The notes beneath the pieces are model-generated. The model made no database searches. It was not told the origin of the DNA and saw nothing but the letters and a program-made list of their open reading frames with translations. Positions 1-8,112 of a DNA stretch of 21,056 bases are shown here, piece by piece (within the stretch, counting starts at the first letter, position 1; each line of letters starts with the position of its first letter). The position numbers and the translations under genes are program-made. This DNA is from CAZAMT01 sp964486145 (GTDB lineage Bacteria > Bacteroidota > Bacteroidia > Bacteroidales > JAAAOM01): positions 1 to 21,056 of the forward strand of contig CAZAMT010000038.1 of the NCBI GenBank assembly GCA_964486145.1, given 5' to 3'.

Positions 1-31
1 AATAATTTTTTAGAAATATTTATGAATGGTT

Positions 32-39
32 TATATTTG
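32..39 (+). promoter_or_regulatory. Candidate -7 promoter box for ribD
   Basis: The sequence TATATTTG fits the Bacteroidota sigma-ABfr -7 consensus TAnnTTTG and lies 28 bases before the ribD start. No convincing TTTG box at the -33 distance is visible, although little upstream sequence is available. The call rests on the -7 match and position only. Confidence 0.4.
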
Positions 40-67
40 AAATTAACAAACGAATGATTCAGACAAA

Positions 68-1108
68 ATGAATGACCATGTTTATATGCAACGCTGCCTT
101 GAACTTGCAGCTTTGGGACTCGGCAATGCTGCGCCAAATCCATTGGTTGGATGTGTGATCGTGCATGATGACAAGATCGTAGGTGAAGGATATCATCACC
201 AGGCAGGAGAACCTCACGCGGAAGTGAACGCCATTCATTCTGTAAGAGACAAAGGTTTACTTTCAAAATCAACACTTTATGTCAACCTTGAACCTTGTGC
301 TCATCACGGGAAAACACCGCCTTGTGCAAATCTTATTATTCAAAACAACATCCCAAAAGTAGTTATCGGAAATGTTGATCCCCATGAAAAAGTTGCAGGT
401 AAGGGAATTGAGATTCTCGAAAACAATGGTACTGAAGTTGTTACCGGAATGTTGGGAGATCATTGCAGACACTTGAACCGACGTTTTTTTTGCTTTCAGG
501 AAAAGAAAAGACCGTATATTGTTCTGAAATGGGCTCAAACCATGGATGGATTTATCGACAGGGACAGACAACCGGATGAAAAACCGCATCCGAACTGGAT
601 CACAGGGGAGTGTGCCCGCATGCTCGTCCATAAGTGGAGAGCCGAGGAGCAATCAATCATGGTAGGAACCAAAACAGCGATACTTGACAACCCGAGGCTT
701 AACGTAAGAAACTGGTCTGGACGAAACCCGGTTCGCCTCCTGGTTGACAGGAATGGTAAAACAAATGATTCTCATTTCCTGCTCAATGACGAAATTCTCA
801 CCTATATATTTACTGAAAATGTAAAGACATCAAAAGCAAGAACCCACTTCATCCGGCAAAATTTCAATGAAAATCTGCTTCAGGAAATCCTTCATTTCTT
901 ATATGAGAAGGAGATACAATCGGTATTCGTTGAGGGTGGCGCTTCATTAATAAATTCATTTATATTCAGAGGTTTATGGGATGAAGCAAGGGTATTTATC
1001 GGGGAAAAAGAGTTTAAATCCGGAGTGAAGGCTCCTTTGATTGACAAACAGGCTACAAAAAAAATAAAAATAAATGACGATCTTTTCTATTATTATTTAA
1101 ATCATTAG
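68..1108 (+). CDS. ribD: Bifunctional riboflavin biosynthesis protein RibD (deaminase/reductase)
   Basis: RibD carries out two successive cytosolic steps of riboflavin synthesis: deamination of 2,5-diamino-6-ribosylamino-4(3H)-pyrimidinone 5'-phosphate, then NADPH-dependent reduction of the ribosyl side chain. The first ~145 residues are a cytidine-deaminase-like domain. HAE at residues 50-52 supplies the zinc ligand His50 and the catalytic Glu52, and Cys77 (EPCAHHGKTPPC) and Cys86 complete the zinc site. From about residue 148 the reductase domain begins with RPYIVLKWAQTMDG, and VFVEGGASLINSF near residue 290 is the conserved reductase segment. The length of 346 residues is normal for full bifunctional RibD. 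ATG at 68 is chosen because the family N-terminus (MNDHVYMQRCLELA) begins there. No other rib gene is in the window. The next gene is 110 bases away and functionally unrelated. Confidence 0.96.
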   Translation: MNDHVYMQRCLELAALGLGNAAPNPLVGCVIVHDDKIVGEGYHHQAGEPHAEVNAIHSVRDKGLLSKSTLYVNLEPCAHHGKTPPCANLIIQNNIPKVVIGNVDPHEKVAGKGIEILENNGTEVVTGMLGDHCRHLNRRFFCFQEKKRPYIVLKWAQTMDGFIDRDRQPDEKPHPNWITGECARMLVHKWRAEEQSIMVGTKTAILDNPRLNVRNWSGRNPVRLLVDRNGKTNDSHFLLNDEILTYIFTENVKTSKARTHFIRQNFNENLLQEILHFLYEKEIQSVFVEGGASLINSFIFRGLWDEARVFIGEKEFKSGVKAPLIDKQATKKIKINDDLFYYYLNH

Positions 1109-1218
1109 TGGAATTGGTTCGTTTTTTGTTTTATTTTTAGAGCAAATTTTTCGGTTAACACCGAACTTGTGATTTATCCTGACTTTTTTCGGTTTATTGT
1201 TCTAATGAATTTAATGCT

Positions 1219-3573
1219 ATGAAGATTACTGCACTCTCCATATGGTTTATGCTTGCATGGATTCTCACCAGTTCACTGTCGGCACAAAACGCCAAAAAAT
1301 ACTTTAAAACAGGTAATGATTACCTCAAGGAAAACCGCTTTGAACAGGCCATTCAGAATTACAACCGCGCCTTAAAAATGGAACCTGATTACGAAGATGT
1401 CTACCTTGTCAGAGCTCAGGCTTTTGAAAAATTGGGGCAAACTCAACAGGCCGCGGATGATTACATAAAAGCCACCCGTTTTTTCGAAAAAGAAACAGAC
1501 GTATTTTACCACGCGGGAAGGTTGCTGTATGAATTAGGTGAGTATCAGCGAGCCTTGAGTTACCTGGACAAAGCAATTGACATTAAAAGTAAAAATCTTG
1601 AAGCAGTCCAGTTAAAGGTATTGGTTTACATTGACTTAAATGATTACTACAAAGCCCTTCGGGCGGCAAAAGAGGCGTTGGATCTGAAAACAAATGCATT
1701 CAATTATTACTACCATGGAATTGCCTCAGAAAACATAAACATTGTACAGGGGGCAAAAGAGGATTTCAAAGAAGCAATATCAGAAGATGAAAGCTTTATA
1801 CCTGCATACATTGCCCTGGCCAGGCTTCAACTGGCTGACGGAGAAATAGAAAGCGCATTTCAAAACATCAATTATGCCATCGAACAGCACCCGGAGCAAT
1901 CAGAGGCCTATATTATCAGAAGCAAGATACACAGCGCCGAACTTAACTACGCACAAGCCATCGATGATATTTCAAAAGCCATTGTTTTGAGCGATGAATC
2001 AACCGCGTTGTACCAGTCGCGTGCAAAATATTACATTGATTTTACTCAATTTCCAAATGCCATTGCCGATCTGAATAAAGTTATTCAAAGCAAACCGGGA
2101 GATGTTGAAGCATTATCGCTGCGTGCTGCATGTTACGAGGAAATATCAAATAAGAAGGCAGCAATCCGGGATTATGAAACTGTAAGAGATGTTCTCGTTA
2201 AAACCGGCAACAGAACCCAAAGCCTTGAAAAAATAGAACAACGCCTGTTCGACTTAAAAAGAGAAACTAAAAAGCCGGAACTGACGCTTGTGAATCCCAA
2301 ACCCGTGAACAATTTATTAATTGAAGTACCAACGGACAAAGCAATGGTGCAACTGAACGGGATTCTGACAGATGATAACGCCATCCGCCGCCTTGCTATC
2401 AATGACCAGAACATCCCGGTTACAAAGCGGGATAACCAAACATTTGAATTTGATGCATCTGTAAAAATCGATCCCAGTGAATTGATTACCATTTCGGCTA
2501 CTGATATTTATGATAATGTGCTTCAAACAACATTTACTGTTAAGCGAACGGAAATTGAAGCACCGGATATATCTGTTTTAGCGCCATATGCTTCAGAAAA
2601 TAATGAAATAATTTTAAGTGAAGAAGGCCCTTACCTTTACATTGAAGGGAAAATTAAAGACGAAAGTCTGATCGACCTCATCATGATTGATGATGTTATA
2701 GCCAGTTACAGGCCTGAAGACCTCAATCCTACGTTTACGGCAACCGTGGACATTGAAAACAAAGAGAAATTTACCATTCAGGTTGTTGACCGCTTTGGAA
2801 ACAAAGCAAACAAAGAATACCACTTAGATAAGGATAACATTGCTGAAATGGAATCCAATCCCATGGGAAAAACATGGGTTGTTTTCATCGAAAATTCTTC
2901 TTACGCTCAGTTTACAAGCCTGGAAGGGCCATCTACGGATATAAGCATCATGAAATCGGCACTTGCCAATTATAAGATTCACAACATCATCCACAAAAAG
3001 GATATGTCAAAGTACGAAATGGAACGTTTTTTCTCGATTGAATTGCGGGATTTGGTTCGAAGTAACCAGGTAAATTCAATTATGATCTGGTATGCAGGTC
3101 ATGGAAAGGTTATCAACGAAACGGGATACTGGATTCCGGTTGATGCAAAACACGATGAAGAATTTTCCTTTTTCAACATCAACGCGTTGAAAGCTTCCAT
3201 GCAGTCGTATTCGCGATATGTTACTCATACATTGGTAATTACGGATGCATGTGAATCGGGGCCTTCATTTTTCCAGGCCATGCGATCAGCAGTTATTCCA
3301 CCGGAATGTGGTAACTGGAAGTCAACCAAATTCAAATCTTCACAAGTGTTTACCTCTGCCGGAGAGCAATCTGCATCGGATGATTCGCAGTTTGCCCGAA
3401 CCTTTGCAGCAACCTTGAGTAATAATCCTGATGCATGTATCCCGATTGAAGAAATCGTGCTGAAAGTTACATCCGCGGTTAGCCATATCTCAAACCAGGA
3501 TCCTCAGTTCGGAAAAATTTCCGGGCTTGAAGATGAGGACGGTACATTTTTCTTTATTGCCAGGGAGAGGTAA
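1219..3573 (+). CDS. Exported TPR / Ig-like / caspase-like (peptidase C14) protein
   Basis: This 784-residue protein starts with a signal peptide (residues 1-22, MKITALSIWFMLAWILTSSL then SAQ), so it should act outside the cytoplasm. Residues ~23-335 are tandem tetratricopeptide repeats, seen as repeated A..Y..AI..Y.KAI..D patterns, probably about nine. Residues ~355-545 form two Ig-like beta-sandwich domains (DNAIRRLAINDQNIPV and ESLIDLIMIDDV mark the repeat). Residues ~550-780 are a caspase-like C14 domain. Its catalytic His is His628 in YAGHG and its catalytic Cys is Cys678 in DACESG, both in the family context, so the domain looks intact. Known caspase-like peptidases cut after basic or acidic residues; the substrate here cannot be read. 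The gene stands alone: 110 bases after ribD and convergent with the FAD oxidoreductase. TPR plus caspase suggests a protein-binding scaffold that controls proteolysis at the cell envelope. Confidence 0.85.
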   Translation: MKITALSIWFMLAWILTSSLSAQNAKKYFKTGNDYLKENRFEQAIQNYNRALKMEPDYEDVYLVRAQAFEKLGQTQQAADDYIKATRFFEKETDVFYHAGRLLYELGEYQRALSYLDKAIDIKSKNLEAVQLKVLVYIDLNDYYKALRAAKEALDLKTNAFNYYYHGIASENINIVQGAKEDFKEAISEDESFIPAYIALARLQLADGEIESAFQNINYAIEQHPEQSEAYIIRSKIHSAELNYAQAIDDISKAIVLSDESTALYQSRAKYYIDFTQFPNAIADLNKVIQSKPGDVEALSLRAACYEEISNKKAAIRDYETVRDVLVKTGNRTQSLEKIEQRLFDLKRETKKPELTLVNPKPVNNLLIEVPTDKAMVQLNGILTDDNAIRRLAINDQNIPVTKRDNQTFEFDASVKIDPSELITISATDIYDNVLQTTFTVKRTEIEAPDISVLAPYASENNEIILSEEGPYLYIEGKIKDESLIDLIMIDDVIASYRPEDLNPTFTATVDIENKEKFTIQVVDRFGNKANKEYHLDKDNIAEMESNPMGKTWVVFIENSSYAQFTSLEGPSTDISIMKSALANYKIHNIIHKKDMSKYEMERFFSIELRDLVRSNQVNSIMIWYAGHGKVINETGYWIPVDAKHDEEFSFFNINALKASMQSYSRYVTHTLVITDACESGPSFFQAMRSAVIPPECGNWKSTKFKSSQVFTSAGEQSASDDSQFARTFAATLSNNPDACIPIEEIVLKVTSAVSHISNQDPQFGKISGLEDEDGTFFFIARER

Positions 3574-3624
3574 AGTAACATATTGATAAGTACACATGAT
3601 TCTTCGGGCAGGAATCGGATTGGG

Positions 3625-5421
3625 CTATTCACAAATTTTTCCTGTCACCAGGTCTTTTAATTCCTGAAGGTGGTCTTCATAAATCCCACGTGGCAAAGCA
3701 TCATTTTTTCTGCACAAATAGGCTGCAAATCCTACCAACTCTCCCATCATTCCGGTTGTTCGCATGACACGAACCGTACCAAGAGCCACATGCGTAACAC
3801 TAATGTTTCGCCCGGCCATGAAAAGATTTTCTACATTTCGTGAATACAAACATCTGTATGGTACCGGATATGGTTCAATTTTCGGATGTTCATACCAACT
3901 TATGAACTCCTGCCCGGGATAGTATTTGCTATTGAGCGAATCCGGGAAATGCAGGTCGACATCCCATCCGGTGGTAACGAACCCGTCATCGTAATAAGTT
4001 GGTTCCATCAGGTCATGCTGGTCAAGAATAATATCTCCCATTAAACGCCTCGATTCGCGCTTTCCGGCAATATAGGCCACCCAGTTCAGTTCCCAATTTG
4101 CATATTTATCCTGTTTATTGTTTTTCAGGTATGACCAGTTGCCGTAAATGGCACGGAAATTATGATCTCTGATTTTTTCGGCTTCCCGGATCGGGTCAAA
4201 ATTGCCCCAGCCGGTTTCCCAGCGCCAGTCAGCTCGCGTAATCTCCCAGTGATACTCTTCGCTGAACGGCAAAGCCCATGGTGTTTCGGGAAAATCAGAA
4301 GGATTTTCTGTATCCACTGCATTCCAAAGGTTCGAAAACCCCATGGTGAACTCGTCTTCCTGCCCGGCTGCCATTGATTCACCTGTTTGATCTTTGCTTT
4401 CCCTTCCAAGCCGGTAATCTGCCCCTGCCAGGTAACCAATGGTGCCATCGCCCGTGCAATCGGCAAAAAGCTTACCATTAAACCTCACGCGTTCATTTGT
4501 TTTGATGTTTAAAGCTTCTACGGCAGCAATCATTGAGCCATCCATCACAACCTTGTCGGCATGATGGTTTAAAAATAAGTCAATGTTCTTCTCGGCATTA
4601 ACCACATCTTCCTTGCGCCTGTCCCCGTACTCTTTCCCGTTTACATGGGCATTCCCCGGGTCGCCGTTATCCAGTTCCCTGACAATTCTTCCAAGAGACG
4701 GGTAATGATTGCGTGAAATGTTTCCTTTCAGGTGAACCCTGATTTCTGAACTATTATTGCCACCCAAAACCGGCCGGTTTTGGATAAGTGCAACTTTCAG
4801 ATCATGCCTGGATGCATTTACAGCCGCGCAAATACCCGCTATACCGCCTCCAATAACTACCATATCATAATTACCGGCAGTTTTAGGCTCGTCAGGTAAC
4901 CCAAGCATTTCTTTACGAAAGGCTGCCAATTCATCCAATGAATTGGGAGGTACATCATTTTTCTTTTTCGTGAAATAGATGGCATCACAACGACCTTCAA
5001 ACCCTGTAAGGTCGTTTAATGAAATTTCTATTTCATTTTTGTCAATATGTACAAGATTTCCATAATACCAGCGCCATTTATTATTACCACTGTTTCCAAA
5101 CACCATCTCCAAAGGTTCTTCATCAATTTCTAATTTAAATTTTCCCGGGCCTGTCGGGAATGGCGCCCAATCCTTTGTTCGAACCCACACATGATAATTT
5201 CCGGTAGATGGGAAAGATACAGTAGTAACTGCATCATTCACCTGCTTACCCATTCCATGAGCAAGTAAATATGGTGATCCCATAATCTCAATAAACTGCT
5301 GGTCAATTACCCAGCCACCAGTGTTTTGAAATGATTCGGCCTCAACCAACACCTGCGCTTGTGCAGAGGGTGCTGAGAGCATGAAAAAAAAACCAATGAT
5401 GACAAAAAAATGCTTTACCAT
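3625..5421 (-). CDS. Exported FAD-dependent oxidoreductase with N-terminal carbohydrate-binding-like domain
   Basis: The frame is open back to 5592, but the ATG at 5421 begins a good signal peptide (MVKHFFVIIGFFFMLSAPSA, cleavage near QAQ), giving 598 residues. Residues ~24-155 look like a CBM35-type beta-sandwich (VEAESF at the start, NYHVWVRTKDW in the middle). Residues ~184-590 form an FAD_oxidored (PF12831-type) domain: the dinucleotide-binding motif VVIGGGIAGICAA is at 188-200, followed by PVLGGNNSSEIR, by FADCTGDGTIGYLAGAD, and by a C-terminal FMAGRNISVTH segment that closes the FAD site. In Bacteroidota such proteins are often labelled 'xanthan lyase' or sit in polysaccharide loci, but no glycan genes lie beside this one. 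The substrate is unknown. It follows the sulfur-related operon after a 216-base gap and is convergent with the caspase-like gene (51 bases between stops). Confidence 0.85.
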   Translation of the reverse strand: MVKHFFVIIGFFFMLSAPSAQAQVLVEAESFQNTGGWVIDQQFIEIMGSPYLLAHGMGKQVNDAVTTVSFPSTGNYHVWVRTKDWAPFPTGPGKFKLEIDEEPLEMVFGNSGNNKWRWYYGNLVHIDKNEIEISLNDLTGFEGRCDAIYFTKKKNDVPPNSLDELAAFRKEMLGLPDEPKTAGNYDMVVIGGGIAGICAAVNASRHDLKVALIQNRPVLGGNNSSEIRVHLKGNISRNHYPSLGRIVRELDNGDPGNAHVNGKEYGDRRKEDVVNAEKNIDLFLNHHADKVVMDGSMIAAVEALNIKTNERVRFNGKLFADCTGDGTIGYLAGADYRLGRESKDQTGESMAAGQEDEFTMGFSNLWNAVDTENPSDFPETPWALPFSEEYHWEITRADWRWETGWGNFDPIREAEKIRDHNFRAIYGNWSYLKNNKQDKYANWELNWVAYIAGKRESRRLMGDIILDQHDLMEPTYYDDGFVTTGWDVDLHFPDSLNSKYYPGQEFISWYEHPKIEPYPVPYRCLYSRNVENLFMAGRNISVTHVALGTVRVMRTTGMMGELVGFAAYLCRKNDALPRGIYEDHLQELKDLVTGKICE

Positions 5422-5589
5422 AATAATTGTGATTGTTTTTTGCAGATCTTTTTGATCTTGCTGATGTTCTTTCAATAGAGCCAATATTTCTTTTGATATA
5501 GCAGGTTGATGAATATCCAGGTGTTTTTTACCGAAAAAAATCCAATGATTCATGATATTTCCATTGCTCTCGCCAGATAAACCTTTCAC

Positions 5590-5597
5590 CAAAGTTA
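5590..5597 (-). promoter_or_regulatory. Candidate -7 promoter box for the FAD oxidoreductase gene
   Basis: Read on the minus strand this is TAACTTTG, matching TAnnTTTG. Transcription would begin near 5583 and leave a leader of about 160 bases before the ATG at 5421. No -33 box is evident. The site overlaps the first codons of the longer open frame, which fits the shorter start. Confidence 0.3.
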
Positions 5598-5637
5598 ACT
5601 GAAAAATGATAATTATGAAGTACTCTGCTTGTGCTGA

Positions 5638-6837
5638 TTAACTGCACCCCCCCTGAATCTTCCGGATTTCCCTTTTAACTGGTTCATTAACATTTTTGAG
5701 GGTATTCTTCAGGTCAAGCATATCTCTTGCTGCCTTTGCCCGAAACCGGTAAATATCCCTTTGTTTTTTTATAGTTTTGGAACCAGGTTCTTCCAAATCA
5801 AAAAACATAGCCCTGAACTCATCCGTAGATTCATGCAATATTAAGTTCTCCGAATCACCTATATACCTTGCCATCAGGCATGCCATTTTCGCTGTTGTGT
5901 CAACATCTGCATAAAAAATATTTTTGCGCTGGTTTTGTGTAAAATAGGTTCGCCATTCCCGGTTCATCATTTCATCTAATGGAATATTTATCGCGAGGGG
6001 AAGGTGGTATTTTTCAAATTCTTCCTTGCTTCTTACGTCAATCAGGTTGATAGAATAATAATTATGCACCAGTTCGTATGCCAGCTTATCGGCCTCAATT
6101 TCTTTGAAAACACATTTCTGTTGTCTTTTTGCCTCGCTGATGCGCATCATAATCAACTCATCATGACTGGGTGTTATCCAAACAACCGCTATAAGTACAA
6201 TTGCAATTGTTCCAACAAGACTGTACCGCGTGACTGTGGTTTTGGGATAAACGGTAGTTTTTTTGTTGATTCCGTTCTCAATCAAGGTAGTAAAGTAAAA
6301 TGCGGCAATGGCAACCAGGGTAAGAATAATTCCAAATGCTTCGCTGGAGATTCCCAGGTATTCATTTATTCTAACCGGACCCCAGGCCTGCGCATAATAG
6401 AGATTTTCAAACAGTGGGAAACCTTCCGTGAAAGCAAAAATACCAATAAGCGATCCAAAAATGAACGCCATCGCATCTACTTTCCCGATAGCGGCAGCGC
6501 ACACGCTGGTTCCCGGACAAAATCCCCCAATGATAAAACCGGCACCCATAACAGCTCCTCCAACGAGTGCAGACCATAAAAAAGTAGGATTTACATATAT
6601 CAGGCTTAAATCAAGCAATCCGAAATGACCAAGAAGCAATACACCAATCATGGCTGTTACCCCTGCCGTAAAAAATACTTTTAGTACCGTAAAATCATAC
6701 CCGTAAAAAAGCCCCACGAGTTTTCGGGTCGATGAAAAACCGGCCTGTTCAAGAACAAATCCAAATCCCAGCCCAAGAAGGAATGCAATGATAAAATTAA
6801 ATTGGTCGGAAACTATTTCGGGAACTAATGGTGCCAT
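5638..6837 (-). CDS. YeeE/YedE-family sulfur transporter half fused to a rhodanese-like domain
   Basis: Residues 1-222 are membrane segments of the YeeE/YedE (sulfur transport, PF04143) family. The key motif GGFCPGTSVC contains Cys107 and Cys113. In studied YeeE proteins conserved membrane cysteines bind thiosulfate as it passes. Residues ~245-350 resemble a rhodanese domain, with the LIDVRSKEEFEKYHLPLAINIP signature split at 265-286. Where the catalytic Cys loop should be, the sequence reads NIFYADVDTTAK (306-317), so the sulfur-accepting Cys appears absent; Cys320 is just outside. A charged helix follows and the protein ends KIQGGCS with Cys398 second from the end. The gene is last in the run with the other YeeE half, cytochrome b and octaheme cytochrome, 87 bases after its neighbour. 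Likely role: uptake of a reduced sulfur compound and hand-over to a cytoplasmic acceptor. The substrate is inferred. Confidence 0.85.
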   Translation of the reverse strand: MAPLVPEIVSDQFNFIIAFLLGLGFGFVLEQAGFSSTRKLVGLFYGYDFTVLKVFFTAGVTAMIGVLLLGHFGLLDLSLIYVNPTFLWSALVGGAVMGAGFIIGGFCPGTSVCAAAIGKVDAMAFIFGSLIGIFAFTEGFPLFENLYYAQAWGPVRINEYLGISSEAFGIILTLVAIAAFYFTTLIENGINKKTTVYPKTTVTRYSLVGTIAIVLIAVVWITPSHDELIMMRISEAKRQQKCVFKEIEADKLAYELVHNYYSINLIDVRSKEEFEKYHLPLAINIPLDEMMNREWRTYFTQNQRKNIFYADVDTTAKMACLMARYIGDSENLILHESTDEFRAMFFDLEEPGSKTIKKQRDIYRFRAKAARDMLDLKNTLKNVNEPVKREIRKIQGGCS

Positions 6838-6924
6838 TTTATTTTTATTTATGTTTTATTCGTTGAAATGGATGCTAAAAGAGAAACAATGTATAATTGC
6901 TGTTTCATGCAAAATGTTTTGTTA

Positions 6925-7443
6925 CTAATGAAGCCACAATCTTTTAAAAAATACTGCCAGAACATATGCCGCCCCAAAAATTGCCAGCATAGTAATGATT
7001 CCGCCGAGTGACATTACGGCCATACCGCTTAGCGCCGAACCACTGGTGCAACCTCTTCCCAGTTGTGAGCCAAATCCAAACAAAGCCCCTCCAAGCACGG
7101 CTGCACCAAGGCGAATGGTATTGGTTGTCCGTGGGCCTTTTTCAAGTTTCAGTGAAACACGATTTGCCATTACTCCTGAAAAGAATGCTCCAACAAGCAC
7201 ACCGAGCACTTCGAAGACCAGCCATGACTTCATTGGGCCCTCCGGATGAGCCTGCTCATATTCCCTGTAAACTGTTTTACTTTCGTAATGCTCCGGTGCA
7301 GCTCCCCTAACGGTGGTAGCAACCACACTTTTCATAGCCCCGCTCGCTCCAAGACCTCTCCCTGTGATATAAATGGAAGCAAGCAATACCATACCGAGTA
7401 AAAAACCGGCAAAATACGGATTCATGTAAGGACGTGATTTCAT
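6925..7443 (-). CDS. YeeE/YedE-family membrane protein (short half)
   Basis: A 172-residue membrane protein with about four hydrophobic segments (near 10-28, 73-92, 110-126 and 140-166). GSQLGRGCTSGSALSG with Cys132 is the hallmark motif of one half of YeeE/YedE transporters. The next gene supplies the other half's FCPG motif, so the two probably pair into one channel for thiosulfate or a similar compound. Start choice: the frame can begin two codons earlier with TTG at 7449, but ATG at 7443 (MKSRPYMNPYF) is the conventional start. It begins 14 bases after the stop of the cytochrome b gene, so the two are almost certainly cotranscribed. An extracytoplasmic loop (residues ~38-70) separates the first two membrane segments. 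Confidence 0.85.
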   Translation of the reverse strand: MKSRPYMNPYFAGFLLGMVLLASIYITGRGLGASGAMKSVVATTVRGAAPEHYESKTVYREYEQAHPEGPMKSWLVFEVLGVLVGAFFSGVMANRVSLKLEKGPRTTNTIRLGAAVLGGALFGFGSQLGRGCTSGSALSGMAVMSLGGIITMLAIFGAAYVLAVFFKRLWLH

Positions 7444-7457
7444 AACCAATTTTTTTT

Positions 7458-8108
7458 CTAATTTGTAACAATTTGTTTTTCACCCGACTGTTTCTGTTGC
7501 TCATCAGTCTCCAGCTCTTCATAGCCGGTCATCATGGCTTTGATATTGGAAGTTACCGTGTGCCCGGTAGTTGTCATATAGACATGTACAATAAAAAATG
7601 CCATCAGTAAAAATGCACCAATGGTATGCCATAAGGCGATGGATTCAAGGGATATATTACTGATAACGACAACATCATTTTTATCGATGGTTTTATGAAA
7701 CATGTAAAGCAAGCCGGAAATAACAACCAGTGGGACCAGGAAAATTTTAAATCCAAGGTAGACAAACCTTTGCAAAGGATTCAATTTACTCAACTGTGTT
7801 TTCTCCGTTGGATGGTGTTCTCCATTGAACATTCCGCTTGTATAATACCGGATTTGCTCTTTTAGTTTTTTCGTAGTTGGCAGGTACTGTTTCCATTCTC
7901 CGGTGGTAAAGTGCCAGAAAATTGCAAAAACAATGAGTCCCAGTAACGCGTAAGATGCTATGCGATGAAATCTCACGGCTGCTTCAAAACCAAAAAGGTG
8001 AAAAGATCCATGAACCTCGAAACCGGTAAGAGCCAGAAACAGGATTAATGCAGCCTGTGTCCAGTGCCAGAATCGTTCGAATCCTTTATAGATATATACT
8101 TTTTCCAT
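7458..8108 (-). CDS. Cytochrome b561 / Ni-hydrogenase cytochrome b-like membrane subunit
   Basis: A four-helix membrane cytochrome b of the PF01292 type, which carries electrons between the quinone pool and a periplasmic redox partner through two b hemes. Counting from the longer start, the helices lie near 18-40, 52-74, 122-145 and 163-186. Candidate heme ligands are His21 (FWHW), His54 (RFHR), His72 (FWHF), His167 (LWHT) and His181 (VHVY). The C-terminal tail is polar and cytoplasmic (YEELETDEQQKQ). Two ATG codons are possible. The one at 8126 overlaps the octaheme cytochrome gene by 14 bases; the one at 8108 (MEKVYIYKGFERFWHW) leaves 4 bases between genes and is used here because its N-terminus looks family-like. 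The tight coupling to the octaheme cytochrome gene says the two products form one electron-transfer complex. Confidence 0.88.
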   Translation of the reverse strand: MEKVYIYKGFERFWHWTQAALILFLALTGFEVHGSFHLFGFEAAVRFHRIASYALLGLIVFAIFWHFTTGEWKQYLPTTKKLKEQIRYYTSGMFNGEHHPTEKTQLSKLNPLQRFVYLGFKIFLVPLVVISGLLYMFHKTIDKNDVVVISNISLESIALWHTIGAFLLMAFFIVHVYMTTTGHTVTSNIKAMMTGYEELETDEQQKQSGEKQIVTN

Positions 8109-8112
8109 ATGC

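Noticed and set aside
269..652. 127-codon minus-strand open frame in ribD
   Set aside because: It is antisense to the conserved RibD deaminase domain and has no protein-like features.
1150..1165. Hairpin TTCGGT TAAC ACCGAA after ribD as a terminator
   Set aside because: The 6-pair stem is not followed by a T run, so there is no good support for termination; it could equally be chance or an operator for the next gene.
5422..5592. Upstream in-frame extension of the FAD oxidoreductase gene (57 more codons)
   Set aside because: It would bury an excellent signal peptide at residue 58, and a promoter-like box overlaps its first codons. The shorter start at 5421 is preferred.
6004..6579. 191-codon plus-strand open frame opposite the YeeE-rhodanese gene
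   Set aside because: It is antisense to a well-supported gene and its product is low-complexity with no family resemblance.
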